Shown here piece after piece: positions 35,026 through 45,337 of a stretch of DNA of 48,320 nt. Below the pieces are notes generated by a model that saw nothing but the letters and a program-made list of their open reading frames with translations, was not told the origin of the DNA and searched no databases. Position numbers and translations under genes: made by a program. The stretch comes from Ichthyobacteriaceae bacterium (GTDB lineage: Bacteria; Bacteroidota; Bacteroidia; Flavobacteriales; JADGDT01), in assembly GCA_016744755.1 (NCBI GenBank), contig JADGDT010000013.1, positions 1-48,320 of the forward strand. The letters are read 5' to 3'. The first letter of the stretch is position 1; each line of letters starts with the position of its first letter.

Positions 35026-37374
35026 CTATTTATTTACAATTTTAAAGTATTTAGATAGTTGATTACCTTCACTATCAATACATTCAATTTTATGTTTCCC
35101 CATTGAGGCAATAAATGAAAAAGTGTGGTATTTAGAAGTCGTTATCTTATATATTTCATCAAGGTGCCAATGGATTACAGCATTACTTTTCTGATGAGCA
35201 AGTTCAAAAATAACCTTCGATTTTTTGCCATGTTTATTTATGGGAATAAAAATATTATTATCCTCGTTAGGATATATCCATTGCATAACTTTTTCATCTG
35301 AGGCAGAACATCCTTCCCTCCATGGGGGTAACTCTCTGTAATTAATATTTTTCTTTTTGTAATACCATGCCTGAACAGATGGTAAAATAAAATAGTTTGC
35401 TTTTTTCATTTCCGATACAGGGTAGCAATTACTATTTACTCTATATTGCTCCTCTTTATCGAGGTATATAGGTTTATGATACTTACAAATGTTAGTCTTT
35501 GCAGATTCAGGTGAAACAAGTATTGTATCTACATCAGTACAATATTCTCCTGCTTTCATTCCACTTACTCTACACGTATTCATTTCAATAAGCTCATCAT
35601 GTGGAGTAGGAAACCAATCTTTATTTGGGAATAATGAAAATATATCGAACATTATTGGAGCTGCAACTCCAACTCCTAATATTCCTGGTCGTCCTTCGCC
35701 ATCGGCATTACCTACCCAAACCCCAACAAGCTTACCTGTTGTCCATCCTATAGACCAAGCATCTTTAAAGCCGTGGCTTGTTCCTGTTTTCCATGCAATT
35801 TTACTAGAAGATCTAAAGCTTGTCCACCCTGATTCACCTTCTGGTCTAGAAACTTCTTTTAATTGCTCATACAATTCGTAAATAGCAGCTCTAGAATATA
35901 TTTTTTTGGAAGTAAGAACTTTAGATTTCTCATTTAAAACTATTTTCGGATTTACCATAGGTAAATATTGTTCATTGCCATACTCATATTTGTTCTGATT
36001 TTGAGCCAACCATGAATATGCACGACTTATATTCCAAAGAGAACACTCGGCTCCACCCAATATCAAAGATAATCCATAGTTATCTACTCCCCTATTAATA
36101 TGTTTTAATTGTAAATTTCTAAGGTCTTGATAAAATGGTTCTAAACCATATTCTCTGAGCAATCGTACCGAAGGTATATTAAGAGACCTAGCAAGACAAG
36201 CTCTTGCAGGTACAGCCCCGTAAAACTTCTTATCGTAGTTTAATGGGTTAAAACCATTGTAGTTTGTTGGTACATCTACAAGTAGTGTATTTGGTAAAAT
36301 TATTCCTTTATTGTAAGCAGATGCATAAAGAAAAGGTTTAAGAATACTTCCTGTACTTCTTGGTGCTTGAATAATATCTACATAATTTGAATGTGCAGAT
36401 TTATTGTCATAAGAATTACCAACATAACTAACAACTTCATTAGTTTTAAGATCTATTACCAAAATAGCTAGATTAAAGATTTTGTTTTGCGATAATTCGG
36501 TAATATGCCTTTTACTTATGTCGATCACTTTTTTTTGTAACCCGTAGTTTATTGTAGTGTTATTTATTGGACTTTTTGTATTCTTCTTTAAAAGTTGCAA
36601 TATATGAGGGGCAAAATTTGGTAATCGATAAGGTTTATTGGGTATAGATTCTAATAAAGAAAGCTCATAAGTACTCTTATCAATAATACCATTGCTATAT
36701 AATTTTTTTAATAAAAAGTTCCTTTTTGCTACAAGTTTATCTCTATTTCTATTAAGGTGAATTAGTCCAGGTGAATTTGGTAAAACTGCTAGTGTTGCCG
36801 ATTCTGCCCAACTTAGATTATCTGAACTACGATTAAAATATCTCCACGAAGCACTCTCTACACCTACCACATTACCCCCAAATGGTGCATTGTTTAAGTA
36901 TAAATTAAGTATCTCCTTTTTAGAAAATCTCAACTCCAAACCTATAACAAGAAAAAGTTCTTTAATCTTCTGTAAATAAGTACGTCGTGGATTTTCTAAC
37001 CATATTCTAACTGTTTGCATTGATATGGTACTACCACCACGTTTAATAAAACCACTTTTAAAATTGGAGTAAACAGCTTTTGATATACTAATTGGATTAA
37101 AGCCTGGGTGTAAATAAAAATACTCATCCTCAAAAGTGAGAATGCTTTTTTCTACTTTATATGAAATACTGTCACTTGCAGGGAAACGCCATTGACCATC
37201 ATCTGCAATTTTTGCCGATAACAGTTTTCCTTCTCTTGAGAATACTATATTAGATTTTGATTTAGAAAACGGAATAGTAGGTATAGTAAAATAAAGTATT
37301 GTTCCAAAAACGATGGTAGAAACAACAATTACATTTAGTAACCTAGATTTTGTTAATTTAGATAAAATATACAT
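35026..37374 (-). CDS. pbpC: Penicillin-binding protein 1C
   Basis: This 782-residue bifunctional peptidoglycan synthase has one N-terminal membrane helix (about 13-34) and a glycosyltransferase 51 domain beginning at FEDEYFYLHPG (E82-E84), with GGSTISMQTVRIW and SKKEILNLYLNNAPFG. The transpeptidase domain has the active-site SILK (S343-K346) and KTGT (529-532). A C-terminal BiPBP_C-type domain follows from about 690. It polymerises glycan strands and crosslinks them on the outer face of the inner membrane. It is upstream of the alpha-2-macroglobulin gene in the same operon. Confidence 0.94.
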   Translation of the reverse strand: MYILSKLTKSRLLNVIVVSTIVFGTILYFTIPTIPFSKSKSNIVFSREGKLLSAKIADDGQWRFPASDSISYKVEKSILTFEDEYFYLHPGFNPISISKAVYSNFKSGFIKRGGSTISMQTVRIWLENPRRTYLQKIKELFLVIGLELRFSKKEILNLYLNNAPFGGNVVGVESASWRYFNRSSDNLSWAESATLAVLPNSPGLIHLNRNRDKLVAKRNFLLKKLYSNGIIDKSTYELSLLESIPNKPYRLPNFAPHILQLLKKNTKSPINNTTINYGLQKKVIDISKRHITELSQNKIFNLAILVIDLKTNEVVSYVGNSYDNKSAHSNYVDIIQAPRSTGSILKPFLYASAYNKGIILPNTLLVDVPTNYNGFNPLNYDKKFYGAVPARACLARSLNIPSVRLLREYGLEPFYQDLRNLQLKHINRGVDNYGLSLILGGAECSLWNISRAYSWLAQNQNKYEYGNEQYLPMVNPKIVLNEKSKVLTSKKIYSRAAIYELYEQLKEVSRPEGESGWTSFRSSSKIAWKTGTSHGFKDAWSIGWTTGKLVGVWVGNADGEGRPGILGVGVAAPIMFDIFSLFPNKDWFPTPHDELIEMNTCRVSGMKAGEYCTDVDTILVSPESAKTNICKYHKPIYLDKEEQYRVNSNCYPVSEMKKANYFILPSVQAWYYKKKNINYRELPPWREGCSASDEKVMQWIYPNEDNNIFIPINKHGKKSKVIFELAHQKSNAVIHWHLDEIYKITTSKYHTFSFIASMGKHKIECIDSEGNQLSKYFKIVNK

Positions 37375-37709
37375 TTGATTTACTTAAACAACTGTATCTA
37401 TATCATTAACAGTGGTAATCACCTCTGTTCTTTTTGATATAGAACCGTAATTTTCAATATTATTACAACTAGATTTCAGATTAGTAATTAAAAACTAACT
37501 ATAAATATATGTGTTGAGTTATTATTAAGGTACTACCACTAATGTTGTGGAAATTTGAATAAATTACATTCTTAATAAAATAAAATATTAAGGGTTTAAA
37601 GGATTACTGTACCTATTGTCTTTACTATGTAATCTTATAATCTAATTTTCACTCTAATACTTTTTTGTTTTCCACACAAATAAGGGTAGAACCTAATTTA
37701 TTATCATCA
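37375..37709. other. Non-coding gap upstream of pbpC
   Basis: This AT-rich stretch of 335 bases should contain the pbpC promoter and the end of the DUF4251 gene's transcript. I see no ORF, clear hairpin or strong promoter match. Confidence 0.4.
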
Positions 37710-38231
37710 TTAAAATCGACTCATTCCCCTAAAAATATCAGATTCTTCTAATGTAACTAACGAGCCCGAAAATGTAATTCTTCTTCCTCTCATTGAATCT
37801 ACCGATGCTGTGGCATATCCGCTCGCATTTACCGAAAGTCGTATTGTTGACCAACCTCGGTTTCCTACCATTTCAAATTTTATAGACGGTAATTTGTTAC
37901 CTTCTTTCTTTATGATTTCGTAATTTCTAACTCTACCAGATAGGGTTATTCCTCCAACACCATTCCAACCTGTAATATTATTGAATGCTAGTTGAACTAC
38001 TCCTTTACCTTTTTCTAATTTTATAAAATTAATTATTGGGTTCATCTGGAAACTTTCTCTTTTCTCGGAATAAACAGTGTTTGCCTCTAATACAAAAGAT
38101 TTTTTCTCGAACAAGTCTGTATAAAAATCTTTAGTAGCTTTAAGTTTTGCTTGTTCTTCGGGGCTAACCGTTTTGTTAGTACCACACGATATTGTAAATA
38201 ATAACATGAATAAAATAACAGTATTTTTCAT
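37710..38231 (-). CDS. DUF4251 lipoprotein
   Basis: This 173-residue protein starts with a lipoprotein signal peptide (LFMLLFTISC, Cys 16) followed by a charged linker. The mature part is an all-beta domain including NPIINFIKLEKGKGVVQLAFN and ending TFSGSLVTLEESDIFRG, typical of DUF4251, a Bacteroidota family of unknown function. It stands alone with gaps on both sides. It is probably anchored in the outer membrane or facing the periplasm. Confidence 0.82.
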   Translation of the reverse strand: MKNTVILFMLLFTISCGTNKTVSPEEQAKLKATKDFYTDLFEKKSFVLEANTVYSEKRESFQMNPIINFIKLEKGKGVVQLAFNNITGWNGVGGITLSGRVRNYEIIKKEGNKLPSIKFEMVGNRGWSTIRLSVNASGYATASVDSMRGRRITFSGSLVTLEESDIFRGMSRF

Positions 38232-38570
38232 TGGTATGTTTTTAGTTATATTTTCTTTTTATTTACGTTGTATATGCTTTACGTGAAATATATTGTGCTT
38301 TTATAACAAAGTTCGAAAAGGAATAAAAACGCTAAGAACGCTAAGAAATATAGTCGAAATATCTATAGCAATAACGTGATATTAGATTTTTTATAATAGA
38401 CACATTCAACTAGCCTCTCGTCTATTTAGACTTGCTCAGCGCAGGCTTTTATAATTACTAACTATCACCTAGATAGTAGTTATCGTGGTGATAGAACCTT
38501 TTTATTCAAAAAACTTACATCTTTATATTTACGGGTAATCAAATATTTTATGCAAAAATAACCATAGAGT
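38232..38570. other. Non-coding gap with a weak hairpin
   Basis: There is no gene. CTATCACC (38462-38469) and GGTGATAG (38487-38494) can pair around a 17-base loop and might help end the transcript of the sorting-domain remnant on the right. The rest is AT-rich. Confidence 0.4.
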
Positions 38571-38977
38571 CTATTTTTTTATAACCCTCTTACTCTCAGA
38601 GAAAGAAGAATTATAAACTTTAAATACATAAACTCCATTATCTAAATTACTAATATTAATTGTTTCGGTATCATTTATTAGTTGTGTTGTTTTTAGTATT
38701 TGCCCAGAAGTGTTATATCTTTCTAATTTTAATTTCTCTGTTTGTTTAAAATTATCTATAACTATTTTTAACTCATCTCTTGTAATGTTAGGATGTATGT
38801 TAACTCTACTATTTTCCAAATCCCATTCGATTCGTTATTAGAGAGAATTAAACTTTCCGTTATTGTTAAACATGCTGTGTAGAGTTTATCATCTTCACCT
38901 GTAAATTTAAAACCACGCTCAAATGAAAGATATATATGAAGTTCCTTTCCTCCTGATATACTTTCAAAATTTATTTT
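38571..38977 (-). pseudogene. Frameshifted T9SS sorting-domain protein remnant
   Basis: The last 82 codons (track ORF, TTG start) form a type IX secretion C-terminal sorting domain: VNIHPNITRDELKI, then ERYNTSGQILKTTQLIN, then LDNGVYVFKVYNSSFSESKRVIKK. Upstream, a different frame reads FESISGGKELHIYLSFERGFKFTGEDDKLYTACLTIT, which looks like the preceding beta domain, so a frameshift near 38830 separates the two. There is no signal peptide or body of the protein. It is a 3' remnant of a larger secreted protein gene. Confidence 0.6.
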
Positions 38978-39111
38978 TTATACAAACCATGGTTGAATAA
39001 GACCTAAGGCTAAACTGAAAATTTCGTTACTATTATCCATCAAGTGAATTTAAGGATTTTTATATTACCCACTACAAACGACATAGACCCAAAATAATAA
39101 TATATTATCTC

Positions 39112-39145
39112 AAAAAAAATACCGCAACTTCAGAAGAAGAGCGGT
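39112..39145 (-). terminator. Terminator of the ATP synthase operon
   Basis: On the minus strand ACCGC pairs with GCGGT, with an inner CTTC/GAAG stem, and is followed by a run of T. It lies just after the atpG stop and should end the operon. Confidence 0.85.
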
Positions 39146-39173
39146 AATTATTTTAAGTATAAAAATTTATTTT

Positions 39174-40034
39174 TTATCCATTCAATGCTTCGGCACCACC
39201 AACAATCTCTAATATTTCGTTGGTAATAGAAGCTTGACGAGCTTTGTTGTAAGTCAACTTAAGTTCCGATATTAAATCTGTTGCATTATCAGTAGCTTTA
39301 TGCATACTTGTCATACGTGCTCCGTGCTCTGCGGCATTAGAGTCTAAAACAGATTTATGCAATTGTACTCTTAAAGAAGTAGGCATTAAATCAGTAATAA
39401 TACCTTCAACATCTGGCTCAAATATGTAATCAGTATTACTAGTTGAATCAGATTCAGTAGCAACAATAGGCAATAATTGCTCATCCATCAGAATTTGAGT
39501 GGCAGCATTTTTAAACTTATTGTAAACAACATCTATTCTGTCATACTCTCCTGTTGCAAAGTTATCCATAGCCCAATTAGCTATTTCAGAAGTATTATTA
39601 AAAGTAAGATCTTCAAATAAATCACTGTGGTTTGCTACAACGTTGTAGGTTTTAACAGCAATCTCATTAATTCTTTTACCAATAGTTAATATTTCAACAT
39701 CTACATCAGAATATCTTTCGCTTATAATGGCATTCACTTTTTTACCAACATTAGCGTTAAAAGCACCACACAATCCACGGTTAGATGAAATTGCAACAAT
39801 AAGTACTTTTTTTACTTCGCGCTGATCGGAATAAACAGATTGAGCATCACCATCTAAAGAAGCTGATACGTTTTGTAGTATTTCCTGTAATTTATCGGCA
39901 TACGGACGTAAAGCGAACGCAGCTTCTTGAGCCCTCTTAAGCTTAGAGGCCGAAACCATTTTCATGGCACTCGTAATCTGTCTCGTTGAAGATACAGATG
40001 TAATACGATTTCTAATTTCTTTTAAATTAGCCAT
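39174..40034 (-). CDS. atpG: ATP synthase gamma subunit
   Basis: This 286-residue protein has the typical N-terminus MANLKEIRNRITSVSSTRQITSAMKMVSASKL and the C-terminal MHKATDNATDLISELKLTYNKARQASITNEILEIVGGAEAL. The two ends form the antiparallel coiled coil of the rotor shaft, which turns inside the alpha3-beta3 head. It is the last gene of the operon here. No atpD or atpC follows; in Bacteroidota these usually lie in a separate operon. Confidence 0.96.
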   Translation of the reverse strand: MANLKEIRNRITSVSSTRQITSAMKMVSASKLKRAQEAAFALRPYADKLQEILQNVSASLDGDAQSVYSDQREVKKVLIVAISSNRGLCGAFNANVGKKVNAIISERYSDVDVEILTIGKRINEIAVKTYNVVANHSDLFEDLTFNNTSEIANWAMDNFATGEYDRIDVVYNKFKNAATQILMDEQLLPIVATESDSTSNTDYIFEPDVEGIITDLMPTSLRVQLHKSVLDSNAAEHGARMTSMHKATDNATDLISELKLTYNKARQASITNEILEIVGGAEALNG

Positions 40035-40099
40035 TTAATATATGATTTATAATGAAGGTTCTTAGATGTATATTACATCAAAGACCCTTCAATACTCAA

Positions 40100-41680
40100 T
40101 TAGTTTTTATATTTTGAAGATAATTCTTTAACTGTAGCACGAAGTACTTCTTCTACTTCGGCAGTTAATTTACCTTGTGCAAGCGTATCTAAAGTATCAG
40201 CGTGCTTATTGTTTAAATATTCTAAATATTCAACTTCAAATTCCTTCATTTTATCAACAGGAACATCCATTAACAAACCTTTAGACCCAGCATAAATAAT
40301 TGCTACTTGATCTTGTACTTTAAAAGGTGAAGCTTGTGCTTGTTTAAGGATTTCAACATTACGTCTTCCTTTGTTAATTACAGCTAAAGTAGCCGCATCT
40401 AAATCAGAACCAAACTTAGCAAATGCTTCTAGCTCTCTGTACTGAGCTTGATCGGTACGCAATGTACCTGCAACTTTCTTCATTGCTTTAATCTGTGCAT
40501 TACCCCCAACACGCGATACAGAAATACCAACGTTAATGGCAGGACGAATACCAGAGTTAAACAAATCAGACTCTAAGAAAATCTGCCCATCGGTAATAGA
40601 AATTACGTTTGTAGGAATATATGCTGATACGTCACCCGCTTGAGTTTCTATAATTGGTAGAGCAGTTAAAGAACCACCTCCTTTTACCTTACCTTTTAAT
40701 GAATCAGGTAAATCGTTCATTTGAGCAGCAATATCATCGCTATCGTTAATTTTTGCAGCACGTTCTAGTAAACGAGAGTGAAGATAAAATACATCTCCAG
40801 GATATGCCTCACGCCCTGGTGGACGACGAAGTAGTAAAGAAACCTCGCGGTATGCCACTGCTTGCTTAGATAAATCGTCAAATACAATTAATGCAGGACG
40901 ACCAGTATCACGGAAATACTCTCCGATAGCTGCTCCAGCAAATGGTGCGTAGTACTGCATTGCTGCAGGCTCCGATGCGTTTGATGCAACAATTACGGTA
41001 TAAGCTAATGCTCCTTTTTCCTCTAATTCGCGTACAATATTTGCGACTGTAGATCCTTTTTGTCCTATAGCTACATAAATACAATATACAGGCTCTCCTT
41101 TATCATAAAACTCTTTCTGGTTCATGATAGTGTCAAGTGCAACTGTTGATTTTCCAGTCTGACGGTCACCAATAATAAGTTCACGCTGTCCACGACCAAT
41201 AGGAATCATAGCATCAATTGCTTTTACTCCAGTTTGTAATGGCTCTGTAACTGGCTGACGATAAATTACTCCTGGAGCTCTACGCTCTAGAGGCATTTCG
41301 AACAACTCCCCACCGATAGGGCCTTTACCATCTATAGGGTTACCAAGAGTGTCAACAACACGTCCCAACATTTCTTCACCAACTTTTAGTGATGAGATAC
41401 GTTTTGTACGTTTAACAGTATCACCTTCTGAAATTTCAGATGATGGACCGAATAATACGATACCAACATTATCTTCTTCGAGGTTAAGCACCATTCCTTC
41501 CATACCGCTTTTGAACTCTACAAGTTCGCCATACTCGGCATTAAGAAGTCCATAAGCACGTGCAATACCATCTCCTACTTCTAGGATGGTACCCGTTTCG
41601 TTTAATTCACCTTCTACTTTGTGTTTAGAAAGTTGTTCTTTCAATATCGCTGAAACCTCAGCAGGTTTTACTTCTGCCAT
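40100..41680 (-). CDS. atpA: ATP synthase alpha subunit
   Basis: This 526-residue protein has the N-terminal beta barrel, Walker A GDRQTGKS (171-178), the [12 protein letters not shown] Walker B region and the alpha signature [14 protein letters not shown]. It binds non-catalytic nucleotide in the F1 head. It is preceded by atpH and followed by atpG with short gaps. It is full length. Confidence 0.97.
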   Translation of the reverse strand: MAEVKPAEVSAILKEQLSKHKVEGELNETGTILEVGDGIARAYGLLNAEYGELVEFKSGMEGMVLNLEEDNVGIVLFGPSSEISEGDTVKRTKRISSLKVGEEMLGRVVDTLGNPIDGKGPIGGELFEMPLERRAPGVIYRQPVTEPLQTGVKAIDAMIPIGRGQRELIIGDRQTGKSTVALDTIMNQKEFYDKGEPVYCIYVAIGQKGSTVANIVRELEEKGALAYTVIVASNASEPAAMQYYAPFAGAAIGEYFRDTGRPALIVFDDLSKQAVAYREVSLLLRRPPGREAYPGDVFYLHSRLLERAAKINDSDDIAAQMNDLPDSLKGKVKGGGSLTALPIIETQAGDVSAYIPTNVISITDGQIFLESDLFNSGIRPAINVGISVSRVGGNAQIKAMKKVAGTLRTDQAQYRELEAFAKFGSDLDAATLAVINKGRRNVEILKQAQASPFKVQDQVAIIYAGSKGLLMDVPVDKMKEFEVEYLEYLNNKHADTLDTLAQGKLTAEVEEVLRATVKELSSKYKN

Positions 41681-41714
41681 AACTGTATTTATTATGTACT
41701 AAAATTTTGGTCTA

Positions 41715-42272
41715 TTAAAACTTAGGATCGTACAAGTTTTCTTTAAACTCTCTCTGCAATTTCTGCACGTTGTTTAAAATACTTGCATCGTACTGGTAAT
41801 CGCCAATCTTAAGAATGTAACCACCAATAATATCTTCATTTATCTCCTCTACAATTTCTATTCCTTTACCAGTAAGCGCCGATACGTGTTTTTGTATGCG
41901 AGATAATAATTTCTTATTCAATTTTACTGCCGAAATAACCTTAGCTACTTCTACTCCTTTCACCTCATCGTAAAGATGGATAAAACGTTTTACTATTTGC
42001 AGATAAACATCTTCTCTCCCGTTGTTGGCAACAAGAATAAGAAAGTCTAAAGAAAGAGTTTCGATTTTTTTACCGAAAAGCTTTTTAGCAATTTCTATCT
42101 TATTTGCTGTTTTTACAACTGGACTAGAAACATACTCAGCAAAATCAGGGTTTTCTTTAAGTGTGTCACGAACGAGTATCATGTCGTTGTAAACCTTATC
42201 TAAGATTTTCTGATCCTGAGCAACATCAAGTAATGACTTGGCGTATCTGTATGCTACTTTACTTCCGTTCAT
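41715..42272 (-). CDS. atpH: ATP synthase delta subunit
   Basis: This 185-residue protein begins KVAYRYAKSLLDVAQDQ and ends with the conserved LSRIQKHVSALTGKGIEIVEEINEDIIGGYILKIGDYQYDASILNNVQKLQREF. This is the OSCP/delta fold that fixes the peripheral stalk to the F1 head. Nine bases separate it from atpF. Confidence 0.95.
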   Translation of the reverse strand: MNGSKVAYRYAKSLLDVAQDQKILDKVYNDMILVRDTLKENPDFAEYVSSPVVKTANKIEIAKKLFGKKIETLSLDFLILVANNGREDVYLQIVKRFIHLYDEVKGVEVAKVISAVKLNKKLLSRIQKHVSALTGKGIEIVEEINEDIIGGYILKIGDYQYDASILNNVQKLQREFKENLYDPKF

Positions 42273-42281
42273 AACTTGCTG

Positions 42282-42797
42282 TTATTGCTTAGTGCTGAAA
42301 TTACCTTCTGCCTCTTCTACTAGTTTTTCAACTAAAGACATTTGAGCTTTCTTGTCAGATAACTCGTTACGTAAAACTTTTTCAGCAATATCTATTGATA
42401 AATCAGCAATCTGATTTTTCAATTCTGTCATTGCCTTCAATGTTTCGTTTTCGATAGATGTTTTAGCTAAAGTAATTAATTTCTCTGCTTCAACTGAAGC
42501 TTCAGATTTAGCATCAGAAATCATCTTATCTTTCATGCTACGAGCATCTTTAAGAAGGTTGTCTCTTTCGATTCTAGCTTCTTTAAGAATTTTCTCGTTA
42601 TCAGCAACAATAGATGCCATTTCCTTTTTTGCTTCTTCTGCCGATTCTAGAGAGTTTTTAATTCCCTCTTCACGTTCGTTTACAGCATCAAGAATTGGTT
42701 TCCAAGCATATTTCTTTAACAAAAGAACTAATCCGATAAAGATTAATGTTTGAAAAACAAACAACCCTAATGAAAAATCTGCAAATAACTTTTCCAT
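42282..42797 (-). CDS. atpF: ATP synthase subunit b
   Basis: This 171-residue protein has one N-terminal membrane helix (LFVFQTLIFIGLVLLLKKYAW) followed by WKPILDAVNEREEGI and a long charged coiled coil. It forms the peripheral stalk linking subunit a with delta. It lies between atpE and atpH. Confidence 0.95.
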   Translation of the reverse strand: MEKLFADFSLGLFVFQTLIFIGLVLLLKKYAWKPILDAVNEREEGIKNSLESAEEAKKEMASIVADNEKILKEARIERDNLLKDARSMKDKMISDAKSEASVEAEKLITLAKTSIENETLKAMTELKNQIADLSIDIAEKVLRNELSDKKAQMSLVEKLVEEAEGNFSTKQ

Positions 42798-42884
42798 AAA
42801 AATATTTTTAAGCCTTCTATTTAATTTTAATTAACAACTAAGCTGCAACCAACCGTTGCAACAAAGTTGTTGATGTTTTTTGGA

Positions 42885-43076
42885 TTAAGATGCAAATAAT
42901 GCAGCAAATCCGATTCCTTCGATAAGTGCAGCAGCAATAAGCATAGCTGTTTGAATCTTACCAGAAGCTTCAGGCTGACGTGCAATAGCGTCCATAGCTG
43001 AACCACCAATTCTACCGATACCTAATCCAGCACCAATAACGATTAAACCTGCTCCTACAATGTTTGGAATTGTCAT
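42885..43076 (-). CDS. atpE: ATP synthase subunit c
   Basis: This 63-residue, two-helix proteolipid has the polar loop GGSAMDAIARQPEA and the ion-binding glutamate E53 in AALIEGIGFAALFA. The residues around it lack the glutamine and Ser/Thr of sodium-binding rings, so proton use is more likely. Multiple copies form the rotor ring. A shadow ORF in another frame overlaps it. Confidence 0.95.
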   Translation of the reverse strand: MTIPNIVGAGLIVIGAGLGIGRIGGSAMDAIARQPEASGKIQTAMLIAAALIEGIGFAALFAS

Positions 43077-43107
43077 AATATATTTATTTTAAAATTAAAC
43101 ATTCAAT

Positions 43108-44217
43108 TTAGTGATCACTATGAGATTCTTCTACAGCCGAACCGAAGTACAAGGCAGAAAGCATAGTGAATATATAAGCTTGCAATAATGCAACTAATAA
43201 TTCAAGTATTGATAACCCGAAAGCTAGACCGAAAGTAAGTGTTCCTCCCATCCAGTTACCGAAAACAAAAATTAACCCTATAATACTCATAAGTACTACG
43301 TGGCCAGCAACCATGTTTGCATACAAACGTATCATCAATGCAAATGGCTTTATAAACATACCAAGCACTTCGATAGGTGCTAAAACTATTCGCATTAATT
43401 TTGGTACTCCTGGCATCCAGAAAATGTGAGACCAGTAATTTTTGTTTGCTGTAAAAGTAGTTATGAAGAAGGTAACTAAAGCCAAAGCCAATGTTACCGT
43501 AATATTTCCTGTTACATTTACTCCAAGTGGAGTAAGACCGAATAGGTTTACAAACCACACGAAGAAAAATATTGTCAGTAAATGACTCATATATCTTTTG
43601 TAGTGTTTCTCTCCTATATTTGGTATTGCAATTTCGTCTCTAATATATAATATTAATGGCTCAAAGAAACGACCTGCTCCTGTTGGAATACCATTGTTGG
43701 TTTTATACGATTTTGCTAAGTTTGTAAACAACCAAAACATTAATGCTGATACAATTAGTATCATTGCAACATTTTTAGTTACCGAAAAATCTAAAGGTTT
43801 GTAGTTTGTCGGGTGATGATGCTCATCGAAATCTAAAGATCCCGCTTCATCAGTTTTGTATATTTTGTTGTGATAAACTTTGTAGAAAACACCTCCTGTT
43901 TCTGCAATATCTTCGCCGTGATGAAACTTAGAAGACATAAACATTTTTATACCATCTTCTTTATCAAATAATATTATTGGCAAAGGCATACCTATGTGTA
44001 CAGCTTCCCCTTCGTCGTTTGTGTACGAAAACAAAGAAAAATCATAAGAATCTTTAAGGTGGTGATCTATAAATTCTTTTTGTTCTGCTTTTACATCTTT
44101 TTCTACAGGTGTACCATGTACATCTTCTGCGTTATTACTATGATCCTGACCTATCGCAAAAATAGATAGTACAAGTAATAAAAATGTTATTTTAATAGAT
44201 AATTTTTTATTTGTCAT
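43108..44217 (-). CDS. atpB: ATP synthase subunit a
   Basis: This 369-residue protein has a predicted signal sequence (ITFLLLVLSIFAIGQ) and a long periplasmic N-terminal part (about 24-145) typical of Bacteroidota. Five or six membrane helices follow. The essential arginine is R297 in FALMIRLYANMVAGH. With the c ring it forms the proton channel. Confidence 0.96.
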   Translation of the reverse strand: MTNKKLSIKITFLLLVLSIFAIGQDHSNNAEDVHGTPVEKDVKAEQKEFIDHHLKDSYDFSLFSYTNDEGEAVHIGMPLPIILFDKEDGIKMFMSSKFHHGEDIAETGGVFYKVYHNKIYKTDEAGSLDFDEHHHPTNYKPLDFSVTKNVAMILIVSALMFWLFTNLAKSYKTNNGIPTGAGRFFEPLILYIRDEIAIPNIGEKHYKRYMSHLLTIFFFVWFVNLFGLTPLGVNVTGNITVTLALALVTFFITTFTANKNYWSHIFWMPGVPKLMRIVLAPIEVLGMFIKPFALMIRLYANMVAGHVVLMSIIGLIFVFGNWMGGTLTFGLAFGLSILELLVALLQAYIFTMLSALYFGSAVEESHSDH

Positions 44218-44314
44218 CTTCTTCAGATATCGGTGTTTTAACGTGGCAAATATATTTTTTTTATTTAAGTATCAAAACGAAAAATATGATTTTTTTCATA
44301 TTTTTAAATGACTC

Positions 44315-44725
44315 TCAATTCTCTTTATTTTCTACTGAATTCAGGATTTTTATAAGATCCATTGTTTCAATCAACAAACTAATTAGATAAGGTATAAAGA
44401 ATATACTAAATTCAATTTTAGTTATCACTCCATCTTCTTTAAACTCAGGAGAGAATATCAAAAAGAAAGCTCCAAATTTAACAAAACTTCCTAGCATATA
44501 AAGAAACCCTAGCTGATCGTTGTATTTCTTCTTTAGAAATAATAAAGTTGAAAAAATGAATATTGCCAATAAACCATTTATTAAATACGAAAGTTGTAAA
44601 ATGTAACTTTCTACTGAAATTTCAAAAATTGAATAGATATAAAGTTGCAACCAATAGCTAGGAAATAGAAAAATAAAAACTCTACCCCAAAAATGTAGCA
44701 ATGTGCTTTGCAACTCTTTATTCAT
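44315..44725 (-). CDS. Small four-helix membrane protein of the ATP synthase operon
   Basis: This 136-residue protein has four predicted membrane helices (about 10-31, 37-61, 72-91, 104-126) and no catalytic motif. It sits between AtpZ and atpB, overlapping AtpZ by 8 bases. A small membrane protein of unknown role in this place is usual in Flavobacteriia; by position it may act like AtpI in ring assembly or ion supply. Confidence 0.75.
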   Translation of the reverse strand: MNKELQSTLLHFWGRVFIFLFPSYWLQLYIYSIFEISVESYILQLSYLINGLLAIFIFSTLLFLKKKYNDQLGFLYMLGSFVKFGAFFLIFSPEFKEDGVITKIEFSIFFIPYLISLLIETMDLIKILNSVENKEN

Positions 44726-44948
44726 TTTTATTCATTTTGTTTAATTGTGCAATTAGACTAACTAGCGACAACAAAAAACCTACTATCACCAAAATTAGTG
44801 TGTAGGTTTTTGATTCGGTTTGAAAATAGGAATCAAGCTCGCCCCCCAAATATGAGAATAAGTAAATAATTGCCCCCATTTGTATGCCTAGGCCAGATAG
44901 CTTAAAAAAACTATTTAACTGTTTTTTCTTTTTTTGTTGCTGTTTCAC
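44718..44948 (-). CDS. atpZ: AtpZ/AtpI-family membrane protein
   Basis: This 76-residue protein has a basic N-terminus and two membrane helices (GLGIQMGAIIYLFSYLGGEL, with the conserved GG, then TYTLILVIVGFLLSLVSLIAQL). It matches the AtpZ/AtpI group thought to aid c-ring assembly or magnesium supply. It overlaps the bactofilin gene by 38 bases. Confidence 0.85.
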   Translation of the reverse strand: MKQQQKKKKQLNSFFKLSGLGIQMGAIIYLFSYLGGELDSYFQTESKTYTLILVIVGFLLSLVSLIAQLNKMNKNE

Positions 44949-45333
44949 TCTTTATCTCTTTTACACTTCCTTTCATTGCGCACGTTGCATCAAAAGTAGC
45001 TCCTGGCTCAATTGCAAGTTTACCAACAGTAACATCTCCAGTAATTTTTGCAGACTGTTTTAACGAAAGCAAATCATTAACTTGGATAGTGCCTGACAAA
45101 GTTCCTTCTACTTCGGCATTGGTACAAATCATAGTTCCAATAATTTTTCCTGATTGTCCTACAACTATTCTTCCTTTTATTTCTATAGTTCCTTCAACAG
45201 TACCATCAACTCTAAAATCACCATCAGATTTTATATCGCCAGTAATTAAAGTTCCAGCAGCTAATACATTTCTTTGGCTACCTCCTACTACTTGTGTTTG
45301 TTCTTTTTTCACTTCTTTATTTTTTGAAAACAT
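44911..45333 (-). CDS. Bactofilin
   Basis: This 140-residue polymer-forming cytoskeletal protein has a short charged N-terminus and a beta-helix core (about 27-118) with repeated turns such as GTLITGDIKSDGDFRVDGTVEGTIEIKGRIVVG, followed by a charged tail. Bactofilins form filaments without nucleotide and help shape or position cell-wall machinery. It lies four bases after porW/sprE and overlaps atpZ. Confidence 0.92.
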   Translation of the reverse strand: MFSKNKEVKKEQTQVVGGSQRNVLAAGTLITGDIKSDGDFRVDGTVEGTIEIKGRIVVGQSGKIIGTMICTNAEVEGTLSGTIQVNDLLSLKQSAKITGDVTVGKLAIEPGATFDATCAMKGSVKEIKSETATKKEKTVK

Positions 45334-45337
45334 AATG

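Noticed and set aside
38462-38494. Strong terminator hairpin
   Set aside because: The stem is eight bases with a 17-base loop and no convincing T-run, so it is mentioned only as a weak hairpin.
42827-43009. 60-aa track ORF over atpE
   Set aside because: It is a shadow frame of the subunit c gene.
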